The notes beneath the pieces are model-generated. The model worked only from the letters and a program-made list of their open reading frames with translations. It searched no databases and was not told the DNA's origin. Shown in pieces: positions 46,046-55,060 of a stretch of DNA of 64,000 nt (position 1 is its first letter; the number at the start of each line of letters is the position of its first letter). Origin of the DNA: CAYQJL01 sp964573295. Its GTDB lineage: Bacteria; Eisenbacteria; RBG-16-71-46; CAIMUX01; WJJG01. Both the position numbers and the translations under genes were made by a program. The DNA is taken from contig CAZNJE010000006.1 in assembly GCA_964573295.1 (NCBI GenBank), positions 1 through 64,000 on the forward strand, read 5' to 3'.

Positions 46046-46101
46046 ATGGAACACACCGCGGCGCACGCTTGCTATGGAACACGCCGCGGCGCACGTTTGA
46101 C
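46046..46101. repeat. 28-bp direct repeat in the leader of the WGAIK gene
   Basis: ATGGAACACACCGCGGCGCA... at 46046 and a near copy at 46074. The units differ at only a few bases over about 27. They lie 37-92 bases before the start codon on the minus strand, where an operator or a duplicated promoter segment would sit. Confidence 0.7.
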
Positions 46102-46293
46102 TGGAGACACCGAAACTGCGTCATCCGGGGCTGCAACGGGCCCGGGGATGGCGGCACCCTCCAGTATATCACGCTCCTTCGGCGTGCGATCCCCCGAGAT
46201 GCTCCGGATGGCGCAAGGCCTTGTCAGGATTGCCGTTGCTGGGGTGATTCCCTGTTCGGCCCATAGCCCGTTTGGCAGCCAGCACGCGCTCCG

Positions 46294-46935
46294 TCATTCG
46301 GCCGGATACCCCACCGTCTGGGCCAGCACGATCCACTGCGTGTCCTCGAGTTCCATGGCCTCGGCCAACGCCTCGCGGTCGACGTAGGCCCGCGCGACCG
46401 TGACCAACCCCGCGGAAGCGCAGTAGAGGTAGACATTCTGGGCAATGAATCCGGTGTCCAGCGCCGATAGCTGACGGCGCTCGGCGGGATCCATGTCCGC
46501 CCCGACCTCGGCGTGATCCGCCACATACACGAGGTTGAGACCCGCCTCGGCGGGGAAGGCCTGCCGGCCGGTCAGGGCCCGGATATCCCGGTCATGGATG
46601 GGCTCGAGCGAATGTCCCTTGGCCTCGTAGCGGAAGAGCCCATCGGTCGTCGTCACGTAGACGTCGATCTCCTGCCAGTTGAGCGCCGACGGGGCGGTGC
46701 GCTTGCCCGACTCGGGCCGGTTGATGCCGAATGCGGCCCACAGCAGGTTCGAGAGTTCCTGCGGGGAAAGGGGACGGTTGCTGAATTGACGATCGGAGCG
46801 CCGGTCCCGCAGGACATCCATGAGTGGACGTCCGCCCGTCTCCGGCGCCGGCAGGTCCTGGCCGGCCGCGGCGCACAGAGATCCGGTGACCAGCAGCGCC
46901 GCGACCGCAGCGAGGTAGCTCCTGTGCATGATCAT
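46294..46935 (-). CDS. Exported SagB-type nitroreductase-family protein
   Basis: 213 residues. AAGGAGGAGG precedes the ATG. The signal peptide is LAAVAALLVTGSLCAAAG. The remainder is a small nitroreductase/SagB-like FMN-fold: MDVLRDRRSDRQFSNRPLSPQELSNLLWAAFGINRPESGKRTAPSALN, then LDTGFIAQNVYLYCASAGLVTV. SagB/ThcOx relatives are oxidoreductases; an exported version with such a short chain is less common. It begins 24 bp after the RND transporter, so it is the third gene of the RND operon. Confidence 0.85.
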   Translation of the reverse strand: MIMHRSYLAAVAALLVTGSLCAAAGQDLPAPETGGRPLMDVLRDRRSDRQFSNRPLSPQELSNLLWAAFGINRPESGKRTAPSALNWQEIDVYVTTTDGLFRYEAKGHSLEPIHDRDIRALTGRQAFPAEAGLNLVYVADHAEVGADMDPAERRQLSALDTGFIAQNVYLYCASAGLVTVARAYVDREALAEAMELEDTQWIVLAQTVGYPAE

Positions 46936-46959
46936 CCTCCTCCTTCGCGGAAAGCGCGC

Positions 46960-49900
46960 TCATCCCGCCCGAACCCGCTCCATCCAGCCGTGGATGCTGG
47001 TGTAGGCGACCGGGATCAAGACGAGGGTGATGAAGGCCGAAGCGGTAAGGCCGCCGATGACGGCCCGGGCCAGAGCGGCCTGGATCTCGCCGCCGGCGCC
47101 GGCACCGAAGGCCAGCGGCAGCATGCCGAGCACGGTGGTGGCCGTCGTCATCATGATCGGTCGCAGGCGCAACCGCGCCGCCTCGGACACGGCCTCGACG
47201 ACCCCCTGCCCCTGTTCCCGGCGCAGGAGGTTGATGTAGTCGACCAGCACGATGGCGTTGTTGACCACGATGCCGACGAGCATCACGACGCCCATCAGAC
47301 TCTGCATGTTGAGCGTGGTGCCGGTCAGCAGCAGGGTGGGCACGACGCCGACCACCGCCAGCGGCACGGTCACCATGACGATCAAGGGGTCGAGGAACCG
47401 CTCGAACTGAGCGGCCATGACCATGTAGATCAGGATGACGGCCATGATGATCGAGAGCAGGAAGTCACGCTGGGCCTTCTGCTGCTCTTCGTACTCCCCG
47501 CTGAAGGTCATCGAGAATCCGCTCGGCAGCGGGTAGCCGCTGAGCTTCTCCTGCAGACGAGCGACCACGTCTCCCAGAGCCGCCCCGCTGGTCAGGTTCG
47601 CGGTGATGTAGGTGACGCGCTGGCCATCCACGCGTTCGACCCGCGTGGGACTGCGCCGCGGCTGGGTGTGCACCACCGCCGAGACGGGAATCACGCGTCC
47701 GTCATGGGCGTGCAGGGCGATGTTGGAGAGATCGTTCATCGTAAGCCGGTCCTCGGGCTGAAGGCGCACCACGATCGGATACTCCTCGCCCCCTTCTCGG
47801 AACACCCCGGCCCGGCTTCCGCCGACATTGGTCTGGATGACCTGGGCCACCTCACTCACCGACAGACCCAGATCCGCGATGCGCTCGCGATCGACGAGCA
47901 GGTTCAGTTCCGGACGGCCCTCGCGGCGGCTCAGCCGCACGTCGGCCACGTCCGGTTCCTCCTCGATGATCGCCTGCACCTCGCGCGCGATCTCCTCGGC
48001 CAGGCTGAGGTCATAGCCGCGCAGCTCGATCTGCACCGCCTCTGCGCCACCCGAGCCGAAGAGACGCCGGAGCATCCAGAGTCCGGACTGGGCGCTTACC
48101 CGCACCTCGGCGCCGGGCACCTTGCCGGCGACATGCCGCCGGATCCGGTCGGCCAGCTCGAAGCTGTCGACCGATCGTTCGCCGGCGCCGCGCAGCGCGA
48201 TCTCGACCTCCGCATCTCCGGGCCGGATCTCGGTCGTGATGTGCTCGACCTGATCCATCGGGGTCGCCTCGCGAACGAGCGCGTTCAATTCGTTGAGGTA
48301 CTCGTTCACCACGGCGATGTTGGTGCCCTGGGCCATCTCGAGCCCAACGTCGATCTCATCGGCGTCGGTCTGCGGTGCCAGCTCGACCGGCAGCAAGGTC
48401 CACAGGTACAGGGTGAGCACGACCACGCTCGCGGCCGCGCCGAAGACGAGTTTGCGGTGTCGCAAGGCCGTGTCGAGCGTGCGCTGGTAGGCTCGTTCCA
48501 AGCGCTGGAATGCGCGCCCCAAGCGCGAGCTGCTGTCGTCGGTGAGGGTCTGACCGGCCTCCACCCGCAAGAACCGGCTCCCGAGCATCGGCACCAGCGA
48601 CAGTGCCACCAGAAGCGAGCAGAGCAGGGCGAAGACGACGACCATCGCCAGCTCACGGAAGAGCATCCCCGCGATCGTCTGCATGAACACCACCGGGAGG
48701 AAGATCACCGAGGTAGTGAGCGTGGAGGCGATGATCGCGCCCGTCACCTGCCGGGTCCCGGTCAGCGCGCTCTCCTCCAAGCTGTGGCGGTTCTCTCGCT
48801 GGCGGACGATGTTCTCGAGCACCACGATGGCGTTATCGACAATGAGCCCGATCCCCAGGGCCAGACCGCCGAAGCTCATCATGTTCAGCGTTAGCCGCGA
48901 GAAGTAGAGCAGACCGAAGGTCGCGATCAGCGAGATCGGAATCGAAAGCGCGATGATGAAGGTGGCCGAACCGTTGCGGAGAAAGGCGTAGAGCACCACA
49001 ACGGCCAGCAGGCCGCCCCAGATGGCCGATTGCTTGACGTTGTCGATCGAGGCCTGGATGAAATCGCTCTGGTCGATGATCATGAGCAGATCGATGTCGT
49101 CGCGTTCGCGGTTGATCTGCGCCATGACCTTGCGGGCTTCTTCGGCCACCGCAACCGTGTTGGCGCCGGATTGCTTGCGGACGCCCAGACGGATCATGGG
49201 TCGCTCATCGACCTGGACGATCCGGCGGACGTCCTCGTAGCCATCGATGACCTCGGCCACATCGCGCACACGGATCGGCTGTCCGTCGACCACCCGGATG
49301 ATCGTGGCGGCGATCTCCTCGAGCGACTGGTACTCACCGCGGGTGCGCACGTAGAGGTCCTGCATGCCCTCGCGCATGTCGCCCGCGGGTAACGTCAAGT
49401 TCTCCCGGCGCAGCGCGTCGCGTACATCGGCTGAGGTCAAACGGCTCGAGGCCAGGCGGTCGCGCATCAACCTGACCTGAACCTCCCGGTAGATGCCGCC
49501 CCAGACGTCCACCGAACCGACCCCGGGAATCTGTTCGAAGCGCTGAGCCAACTCGCGCTCGAGGATCCGGGTGAGCTCATCCATGCTGCGCGTCGATTGG
49601 GCGCCGAGGATGACGACCGGGAAGTTGTCCGGATCGAACTTCCAGAGACGGGGCGGTTCGACCTCGGGCGGGAAGTCGTCGCGGATCCGGTCGAGCGCCG
49701 CGCGCACATCGTTGGCGGCCGCATCGATGTCGGTTCCCTGGGCGAACTCGAGCGTGACGCGGCTGTGGCCCTCTTCGGAGCGCGATCGCACCTCTTCGAT
49801 GTTCGGCACGCTGGCGATGGCGTTCTCGACCCGGTCGGTGATGATGTTCTCGATCTCTTCGGGACCCACATTGGGATAGGAGGTCGAGACGCTGAGCCGC

Positions 49901-50028
49901 GGGTACTCGATGCGCGGCAACAGGTCCACCGGCAGGAAGCGGAAACCCATGACGCCGAGCACGATGATGATGAGAAACACCATCGTGGTGGCAATCGGGC
50001 GCTTGACCGATACGCGCGAGATGTTCAT
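46960..50028 (-). CDS. RND-family (HAE1-type) efflux pump inner-membrane transporter
   Basis: 1022 residues, full length. It is a proton-driven drug/solute exporter of the AcrB/MdtB type. The N-terminus (ISRVSVKRPIATTMVFLIIIVLGVMGF) and the FGGLALGIGLIVDNAIVVLENI motif of TM4 hold the proton-relay region. The MQSLMGVVMLVGIVVNNAIVLVDYINLLR of the second half is equally typical. Two large periplasmic domains separate the halves. Its start is 4 bp after the stop of the adaptor gene, so the two are translationally coupled. No TolC-like gene is adjacent. Confidence 0.95.
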   Translation of the reverse strand: MNISRVSVKRPIATTMVFLIIIVLGVMGFRFLPVDLLPRIEYPRLSVSTSYPNVGPEEIENIITDRVENAIASVPNIEEVRSRSEEGHSRVTLEFAQGTDIDAAANDVRAALDRIRDDFPPEVEPPRLWKFDPDNFPVVILGAQSTRSMDELTRILERELAQRFEQIPGVGSVDVWGGIYREVQVRLMRDRLASSRLTSADVRDALRRENLTLPAGDMREGMQDLYVRTRGEYQSLEEIAATIIRVVDGQPIRVRDVAEVIDGYEDVRRIVQVDERPMIRLGVRKQSGANTVAVAEEARKVMAQINRERDDIDLLMIIDQSDFIQASIDNVKQSAIWGGLLAVVVLYAFLRNGSATFIIALSIPISLIATFGLLYFSRLTLNMMSFGGLALGIGLIVDNAIVVLENIVRQRENRHSLEESALTGTRQVTGAIIASTLTTSVIFLPVVFMQTIAGMLFRELAMVVVFALLCSLLVALSLVPMLGSRFLRVEAGQTLTDDSSSRLGRAFQRLERAYQRTLDTALRHRKLVFGAAASVVVLTLYLWTLLPVELAPQTDADEIDVGLEMAQGTNIAVVNEYLNELNALVREATPMDQVEHITTEIRPGDAEVEIALRGAGERSVDSFELADRIRRHVAGKVPGAEVRVSAQSGLWMLRRLFGSGGAEAVQIELRGYDLSLAEEIAREVQAIIEEEPDVADVRLSRREGRPELNLLVDRERIADLGLSVSEVAQVIQTNVGGSRAGVFREGGEEYPIVVRLQPEDRLTMNDLSNIALHAHDGRVIPVSAVVHTQPRRSPTRVERVDGQRVTYITANLTSGAALGDVVARLQEKLSGYPLPSGFSMTFSGEYEEQQKAQRDFLLSIIMAVILIYMVMAAQFERFLDPLIVMVTVPLAVVGVVPTLLLTGTTLNMQSLMGVVMLVGIVVNNAIVLVDYINLLRREQGQGVVEAVSEAARLRLRPIMMTTATTVLGMLPLAFGAGAGGEIQAALARAVIGGLTASAFITLVLIPVAYTSIHGWMERVRAG

Positions 50029-50031
50029 GGG

Positions 50032-51357
50032 CTACCCCACCGCCACACTGTCGCGCCCGGCGTCCCGCTGGCGGGTGATGACCTTCTCCAGCAGATCCTC
50101 GCGCTGCAATCGTTGCATCTGCTCGGCCCACGCCCATCCGCGGCGGCGAACCCGGGCGAGCCCATCGTTCCCACTCAACAGATCCTGCCCGATCGTCACC
50201 ACCCAGCGTCCGTCCGCAACTCCCCGGATCCCGGCGTGCAGGCGGCCCTTGGCCACCACCTCGACCGGCGCAAGCTCGAAGGTCACCGGCTCGGTGAGCG
50301 CAATGGCGCCTTCCGATCCGGAGGTGGCCACCGGCTCACCCGCCAGATCCTCGCTGGCAACATAGATGCCCGTCGCGCCGGTGGCGGGATCTTCATAGAG
50401 CGCACTCAAGGGCACCAGCGTGGCTTGCTCGCTCTGGCCGTAGTGGACATCGACCGGAACGAACATACCCGCTCGCAGCCGCCGGTTGGGATTGGGCAAA
50501 TCGATCTCGGCCCGCGTGCTGTGGGTCACCGGGTGCAGGAACGGTGAGATCCGCGTGAGATGCGCTTCGGCCGCGCCGGCCGGCAGACTGCCCGACAGAA
50601 TCTGGGCGTGCATGCCGGGCTCGATGTAGTCGAGCATCCGGTCGGTGATAAGGATCTCCACGGTGACGCTGTCCAACTGCCCGAGTGTGAAAAGCCGCGT
50701 GCCCGCCGAGACCAGCATTCCCACCTCGGCGTGGCGGTTCCCGACGGTGCCGTCGATGGGAGCGCGAACCACCGTCAGCGCCAGTTCCTCTTCCCGCTCC
50801 TCCAAGGTGGCTTGAGCCTGAGCCATCCGGGCACGAGCCAGATCGAGGTCGGCCTCGGCCGAGGCCACATCGGTTTGAGCGTCTTCGAGCTCGGTCGAAC
50901 TGACCAGGCCCTGGTCGGCGAGCGACTTCGTGCGCTCCCAGTCGGCCTGCGCCTGGCGCAACTCGGCCTGGGCCTGCCGCACCTGGGCTTCGGTAATCTC
51001 GAGACCGGCCCTCGCCTGTCGCACGCGCTGCTGGAACTCCCGGTCCCGGAGCTCGACGAGCGCTTGCCCGCGCGCGACCTCGTCGCCGTTCTCCACGTAG
51101 ACCCGCTCGACGGCCGCGCTGATCTCGGGGTAGATCTCCACCTGGTTGTTGGCCTTGACCACGCCGCTCAAGCGCTCGATCAGCGGCAGGTTGCCCTGGC
51201 GCGACTGGACCGCTTCGACCGCCGGAACCAGTCGGGGGGCCTGGCGCCGGCCGTCTTCGGCGGAATCGCCGGTACAACCAGAAAGGCACACGCCTGCCAG
51301 TAGCAGGAGAAGAGCGGTCTGTAGATGACGCGGAAAACGTCGAGTCTCGCTATGCAC
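50032..51357 (-). CDS. RND efflux periplasmic adaptor (membrane fusion) lipoprotein
   Basis: About 441 residues from a GTG at 51357 (GAGG just upstream); the longer frame above it is not convincing. A lipobox (LLLAGVCLSGC) predicts a lipid anchor. Then come the barrel-sandwich hybrid (NGDEVARGQALVELRDREF), a long alpha-hairpin coiled coil (about 130-200, ARAGLEITEAQVRQAQAELRQ) and beta-barrel/membrane-proximal domains (AGMFVPVDVHYG). It links the RND pump to an outer-membrane channel. The start codon is uncertain. Confidence 0.9.
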   Translation of the reverse strand: MHSETRRFPRHLQTALLLLLAGVCLSGCTGDSAEDGRRQAPRLVPAVEAVQSRQGNLPLIERLSGVVKANNQVEIYPEISAAVERVYVENGDEVARGQALVELRDREFQQRVRQARAGLEITEAQVRQAQAELRQAQADWERTKSLADQGLVSSTELEDAQTDVASAEADLDLARARMAQAQATLEEREEELALTVVRAPIDGTVGNRHAEVGMLVSAGTRLFTLGQLDSVTVEILITDRMLDYIEPGMHAQILSGSLPAGAAEAHLTRISPFLHPVTHSTRAEIDLPNPNRRLRAGMFVPVDVHYGQSEQATLVPLSALYEDPATGATGIYVASEDLAGEPVATSGSEGAIALTEPVTFELAPVEVVAKGRLHAGIRGVADGRWVVTIGQDLLSGNDGLARVRRRGWAWAEQMQRLQREDLLEKVITRQRDAGRDSVAVG

Positions 51358-51638
51358 GGCTACCTCATGCCGGAGTGCCGTCTGCGGTGCAGGCGGCCTT
51401 CCGTCCGGTCGTTGGGGGCGGTCTACCCGGCTCCGCACGGTCTCACCACCAGGCCGGGGATCGTGTTCCCGGAAACGACCCTGAGTATGCGTGTCAGGTG
51501 GTGCGGAGCGTCAAGTGGGGAGTAAGGGACCGGGGCCGGAAGGGACGGTTCGCCTCGATGGGCTCGGCTCTGTTCGGCCGAGTCAGCCGCGCTTGGCGGC
51601 TCCGACCAGCTCTCCCGGCTCAGTCCCGGCTGACCGGC
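51358..51638. other. 281-base region between the RND operon leader and the usher-like gene
   Basis: It lies upstream of the RND operon and downstream of the usher-like gene, both transcribed from the minus strand. It should contain the RND promoter. Repeated GCTCGGC/GGCCGAG stretches (51560-51600) lead into the 19-bp stop-spanning array. No gene is seen. Confidence 0.5.
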
Positions 51639-51671
51639 TCAATCCCGCTCGGCCGGTTCACTCCGAGTGCC
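51615..51671. repeat. 19-bp tandem repeat, 3 copies, containing the usher-like gene's stop codon
   Basis: The pattern CCGGYTCAnTCCCG starts at 51615, 51634 and 51653. The minus-strand stop TGA (51641-51639) lies in the second copy. Confidence 0.78.
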
Positions 51672-54600
51672 CGGGCTTGCGTTCGGGGCGGCATTCGGGG
51701 CGGCGCTCGGGCTTGCATTCGGGGTTGCCTCTCCGTACTCGAAGCCGTGCTCGGCCAGCGCACGTCCCTCTTCGTCCAAGACCTCGACCCGCCAGGATCC
51801 GGTCCACTCCGGCAGCACGTGCTTCGAGGACCAGGTTCTCCAGGTAGGCCCTCCCACCGGGACAAGAACGCGCGCCATTTCCTCATCGCGATGGTACCAG
51901 ACGTGCTCGATGTAGCCGCGTCCGCCGGGATTGGCGATCTCGGTGAAGAAGTAGATTGTCCGCACATCGGTGGCAAACCTATCGCCGATGCCGCAGGGCT
52001 CGCGATCGAGAACGCCCGTCGAGACCGCCTTGCGTAGGACGCGCCGGGGAGCATCGGGCTCGCTCCTCTTCTCGAGCGCCCCTTCGGGTCGTTCGTGTGG
52101 CGAGCGGCTCGGAGCGGGGCCGTAGGCGGGCGCGGTGTCCTGGAGTTCGGAAGAGGGCTCGCCGGAGCTGTAGGTTCGTATGATCGGTTTCTCCTCGGGG
52201 GCAATCCCGAACGCAATCGGATCGGGGTTTCCCTCAGCGGAGACCTCCAGCGTGACACCTTCCTCACCGGTCACCGTCCACTCCCGGGGCAGCCACTCGT
52301 GCGCCAACTCGACCCGGTAGGATCCCGGCACCATGCCCTGAAACCGAAAGGCGCCGGTCTCGTCGGTCTGCGCATTGCGCGGTGGGCCGTCTTCGCCGCG
52401 CAGTTTCACCAACACCGACCGCACGCCAGGCTCGCCGGGAGAGCGGCGGCCGTTGTGATCCCTGTCGCGATAGACGACGCCGAAGAGCGAGGTGGCGCGG
52501 GCCAGCGGAATCCACACCTCCTGTGTTTGTCCGGGATCGATCGTCACCGTCATCGGGAAGGATCGCAGCGGCACCAGATCGGGCGGCAGGGTGTGCGGGT
52601 TCAGGTCGAGCCAGTAGACTCCCGGCTCCAGCTCCTCGTTCTCGAAGCGTCCCTCTCCATCGGTCACGAACTGACGCCCCTCGAGAATCACCGCCACATC
52701 CGCCACCGCCGTCTCCCCGGGATCCGGCCGGCCGTCAAGATTCTCGTCCACGAAGACGATGCCGGCGATGCCCGCGCGCAGCGGTTGCCACACCACCGGC
52801 AGACCGGCATCGGAGGCCCAGGTCAGCTGAAGGCGGGCCGTCTCGGTGCCGAAGGTGCCGTCCTCCTCGCGCAAGGCCTGCTCGTAGCGCAGCGTCAGGC
52901 CCGGACGCAGCCGCCACTCCAGGCGGGGACGCAGCATCCGTTCCTCCCGTGCCGCGGACGACACGCCCTCTCCGCCGCCGCTAAGCCGATCGCGCCTCGA
53001 TGAGACGCCCAGCCCCACCAACCAGCGGCCGCGCGGATGGGACCACATCAGGTCCCCGGTCAAGTTCCGGCGGCGGCGCTGCTGGCCGGTCTCGGGCAGG
53101 TACTCCTCTTCGGCGCTCCACCGCAGCGTCCCATGCAGCCTGCCGGCGCGACCGCCCGCGCTCAGTCCCCAGCCCCGCTGGGGGCGCGTGCGATCCAGGC
53201 TGTGATCGGCGATATCCCCCCACTGCGTGAAGCCGGTAACCATGATGCGTCCGATCGTCTCCCAGGCCGACACTTGCAGGTCGCGCCGCGTGAGGTCTTC
53301 GTCTCGCGCCTCCCGGCGAACTCGTTCGCGCCCGGCCGTCACTTCCACCGACGGCAGATCCCCCCAGGCCAGCTGTCCTCCACCGCGCAAGCGGCGCGTT
53401 CGCTTCGTCGTCTCCTCTTGGCTCGATGCATCCACACCCCGTTGCGCATCGTGGCTCATCCAGATCGAAAGCGGACGGTGAGACCGTCGCCGTCCGCCGA
53501 CACCCGGACTCGATCCCAGCCGCGGGCTCCACCTGAGGTGCGCGAACCAGCCATCCCGATCACGGTTGGCGCCGGCAAACTCCCGGCTGCCCGCGTAGGC
53601 CCGGAGCTGCGTTTTCAGACCCGGCTGCTGGTGCGAGGCGCGAAGTTGCGCGGCCCGGCCCCACCGGCGGTGTCCATCCTCGGCACGAACCGAGCCCGCG
53701 CCCGACAGGCTCGCGCCGAAAGCGTCGTGGTCATAGGCGGCCCGGGTCGCAAGCAGGCTACGGCTGCCCCGCCCGCCCGTAAGATCGGCGGGTTCACGTT
53801 GAAGAGACCATTCGCCGTCGAGCGACCAGTCATGACCGGGCTGGTGACGCACCGCGAGCGCGTAGGTCGATTTCACGTGCGGATCGCGGTCATCCATCCC
53901 GACGACCGCCAGCCGCGTCCGCTCACGCTCCCACGTGGCCGCCAGTCCCCGGCCCCACAGCGTCCGCAGGGTGAGATCCGAAAACGAGCGCTGCAGGTCC
54001 CCGGCCGTGGCCTTCCAAGCCGGACGAGCAAGGTCAAGACGCAGGCGATGCCGGCGCCAGCCTTCCTCGGCCCCGGTGCGGTCGCCGGAGAGCAGGTGCA
54101 GGTCCAGATGCGACTGCGTGTCCGGTCCGATGCGCCCCCCCGTGTTCAAGCGCAATCCCAGGAGATTGCGGCCGTCGCCGGTGCGCTCGTGGTAGGTCTG
54201 CACCTCGGTGGGCAAGCGCCGGTAGGTGGGAACGCGGATCCGGGGCGCATCCAGCGGCATCCATACTCGCTCTCGGGCAAGCTCTCCATCCTGCCGCGTG
54301 GCCACGCGCACCTCGACCACCACCGGCTGGCCGGGACGCAGCGACTCGCGCACCTGCACCCGTGCGGTGACAGCCGCCGAGCGACCTGGCTCCAGCGGCT
54401 CTCCACCACCGGAAATCTCCACCGGACACGCCGGTACCGTCTCGACCTCGATGCGCGGCGAGACGGTCACATTGCCCTCATTGATGACCCGGAACCCCAG
54501 GTCGACGCGATCGCCGGGACGGGCCCCCTGCGGGGCAAGCAACCCGCGGACCCGCAGCGAGGAGGTGGGCACGAGCTGCACGTCTCGGGTGCCGGCGGCG

Positions 54601-55046
54601 AGGAATCGTCCGTGCTGGTCGGTCAGCGTCAGTCCCAGCGTGTAGGTGCTGTCCGCCCGCGCGTGTGGATCGCTTCGAACGGAGAACGGCACCACCACCG
54701 CCCTCTGGGGCTCGAGGGCCAGGGAACGAACCGGCGTCACCGCCCACCAGCCGGCCGGCAGCCGTACGCGGGCCAGCACGGAAGTGCCGACCGCACCGGT
54801 GTTGGCCACGCGGAAGCTCACCGTCGTGTATGCGCCGGGGGCAACCGGAGGACGATCGATCCCTTCGATGTGCCAGGATGAATCCGCGGACGCACCACCG
54901 GCAAGCGCGCCGCCCGCAGAACCACCGTCCGCAAGCGCACCGTCCGCAGAGCCACCGCCCGCAAAGCCACCGCCCGCAAGCGCACCGCCCGCGACCGTCC
55001 AAAGGAAGGCCACGGCGATCCACAACGTGTGGAAGCCGCTGCACAT
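51639..55046 (-). CDS. Very large usher-like outer-membrane protein with C-terminal DUF2914
   Basis: 1135 residues from the ATG at 55046, 14 bases after the previous gene. Order of regions: signal peptide, then a G/A/S/D tandem repeat (about 22-57). Next are CARDB/NEW3-like Ig domains (about 60-280; FRVANTGAVGTSVLARVRLPAGW). A long beta-rich barrel-like region follows (about 285-755; alternating aromatic strands and AGDLQRSFSDLTLRTLWGRGLA). Two SdrD-B-like domains come next (about 760 and 853; FVDENLDGRPDPGE, RDRDHNGRRSPGE), then DUF2914 (about 1016-1115; RTWSSKHVLPEWTGSWRV) and an A/S/P/N tail. Classical PapC ushers have a plug and a signature this lacks, but gene order (four subunits and a chaperone directly upstream) and the barrel argue for an analogous secretion pore. 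This is inference. Confidence 0.75.
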   Translation of the reverse strand: MCSGFHTLWIAVAFLWTVAGGALAGGGFAGGGSADGALADGGSAGGALAGGASADSSWHIEGIDRPPVAPGAYTTVSFRVANTGAVGTSVLARVRLPAGWWAVTPVRSLALEPQRAVVVPFSVRSDPHARADSTYTLGLTLTDQHGRFLAAGTRDVQLVPTSSLRVRGLLAPQGARPGDRVDLGFRVINEGNVTVSPRIEVETVPACPVEISGGGEPLEPGRSAAVTARVQVRESLRPGQPVVVEVRVATRQDGELARERVWMPLDAPRIRVPTYRRLPTEVQTYHERTGDGRNLLGLRLNTGGRIGPDTQSHLDLHLLSGDRTGAEEGWRRHRLRLDLARPAWKATAGDLQRSFSDLTLRTLWGRGLAATWERERTRLAVVGMDDRDPHVKSTYALAVRHQPGHDWSLDGEWSLQREPADLTGGRGSRSLLATRAAYDHDAFGASLSGAGSVRAEDGHRRWGRAAQLRASHQQPGLKTQLRAYAGSREFAGANRDRDGWFAHLRWSPRLGSSPGVGGRRRSHRPLSIWMSHDAQRGVDASSQEETTKRTRRLRGGGQLAWGDLPSVEVTAGRERVRREARDEDLTRRDLQVSAWETIGRIMVTGFTQWGDIADHSLDRTRPQRGWGLSAGGRAGRLHGTLRWSAEEEYLPETGQQRRRRNLTGDLMWSHPRGRWLVGLGVSSRRDRLSGGGEGVSSAAREERMLRPRLEWRLRPGLTLRYEQALREEDGTFGTETARLQLTWASDAGLPVVWQPLRAGIAGIVFVDENLDGRPDPGETAVADVAVILEGRQFVTDGEGRFENEELEPGVYWLDLNPHTLPPDLVPLRSFPMTVTIDPGQTQEVWIPLARATSLFGVVYRDRDHNGRRSPGEPGVRSVLVKLRGEDGPPRNAQTDETGAFRFQGMVPGSYRVELAHEWLPREWTVTGEEGVTLEVSAEGNPDPIAFGIAPEEKPIIRTYSSGEPSSELQDTAPAYGPAPSRSPHERPEGALEKRSEPDAPRRVLRKAVSTGVLDREPCGIGDRFATDVRTIYFFTEIANPGGRGYIEHVWYHRDEEMARVLVPVGGPTWRTWSSKHVLPEWTGSWRVEVLDEEGRALAEHGFEYGEATPNASPSAAPNAAPNASPGTRSEPAERD

Positions 55047-55060
55047 GGGATCGCCAGCTC

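Noticed and set aside
46513..48894. 793-residue open frame opposite the RND gene
   Set aside because: Antisense shadow; composition dominated by H, D, R and Q.
53037..54881. 614-residue open frame opposite the usher-like gene
   Set aside because: Antisense shadow without start site or domain.
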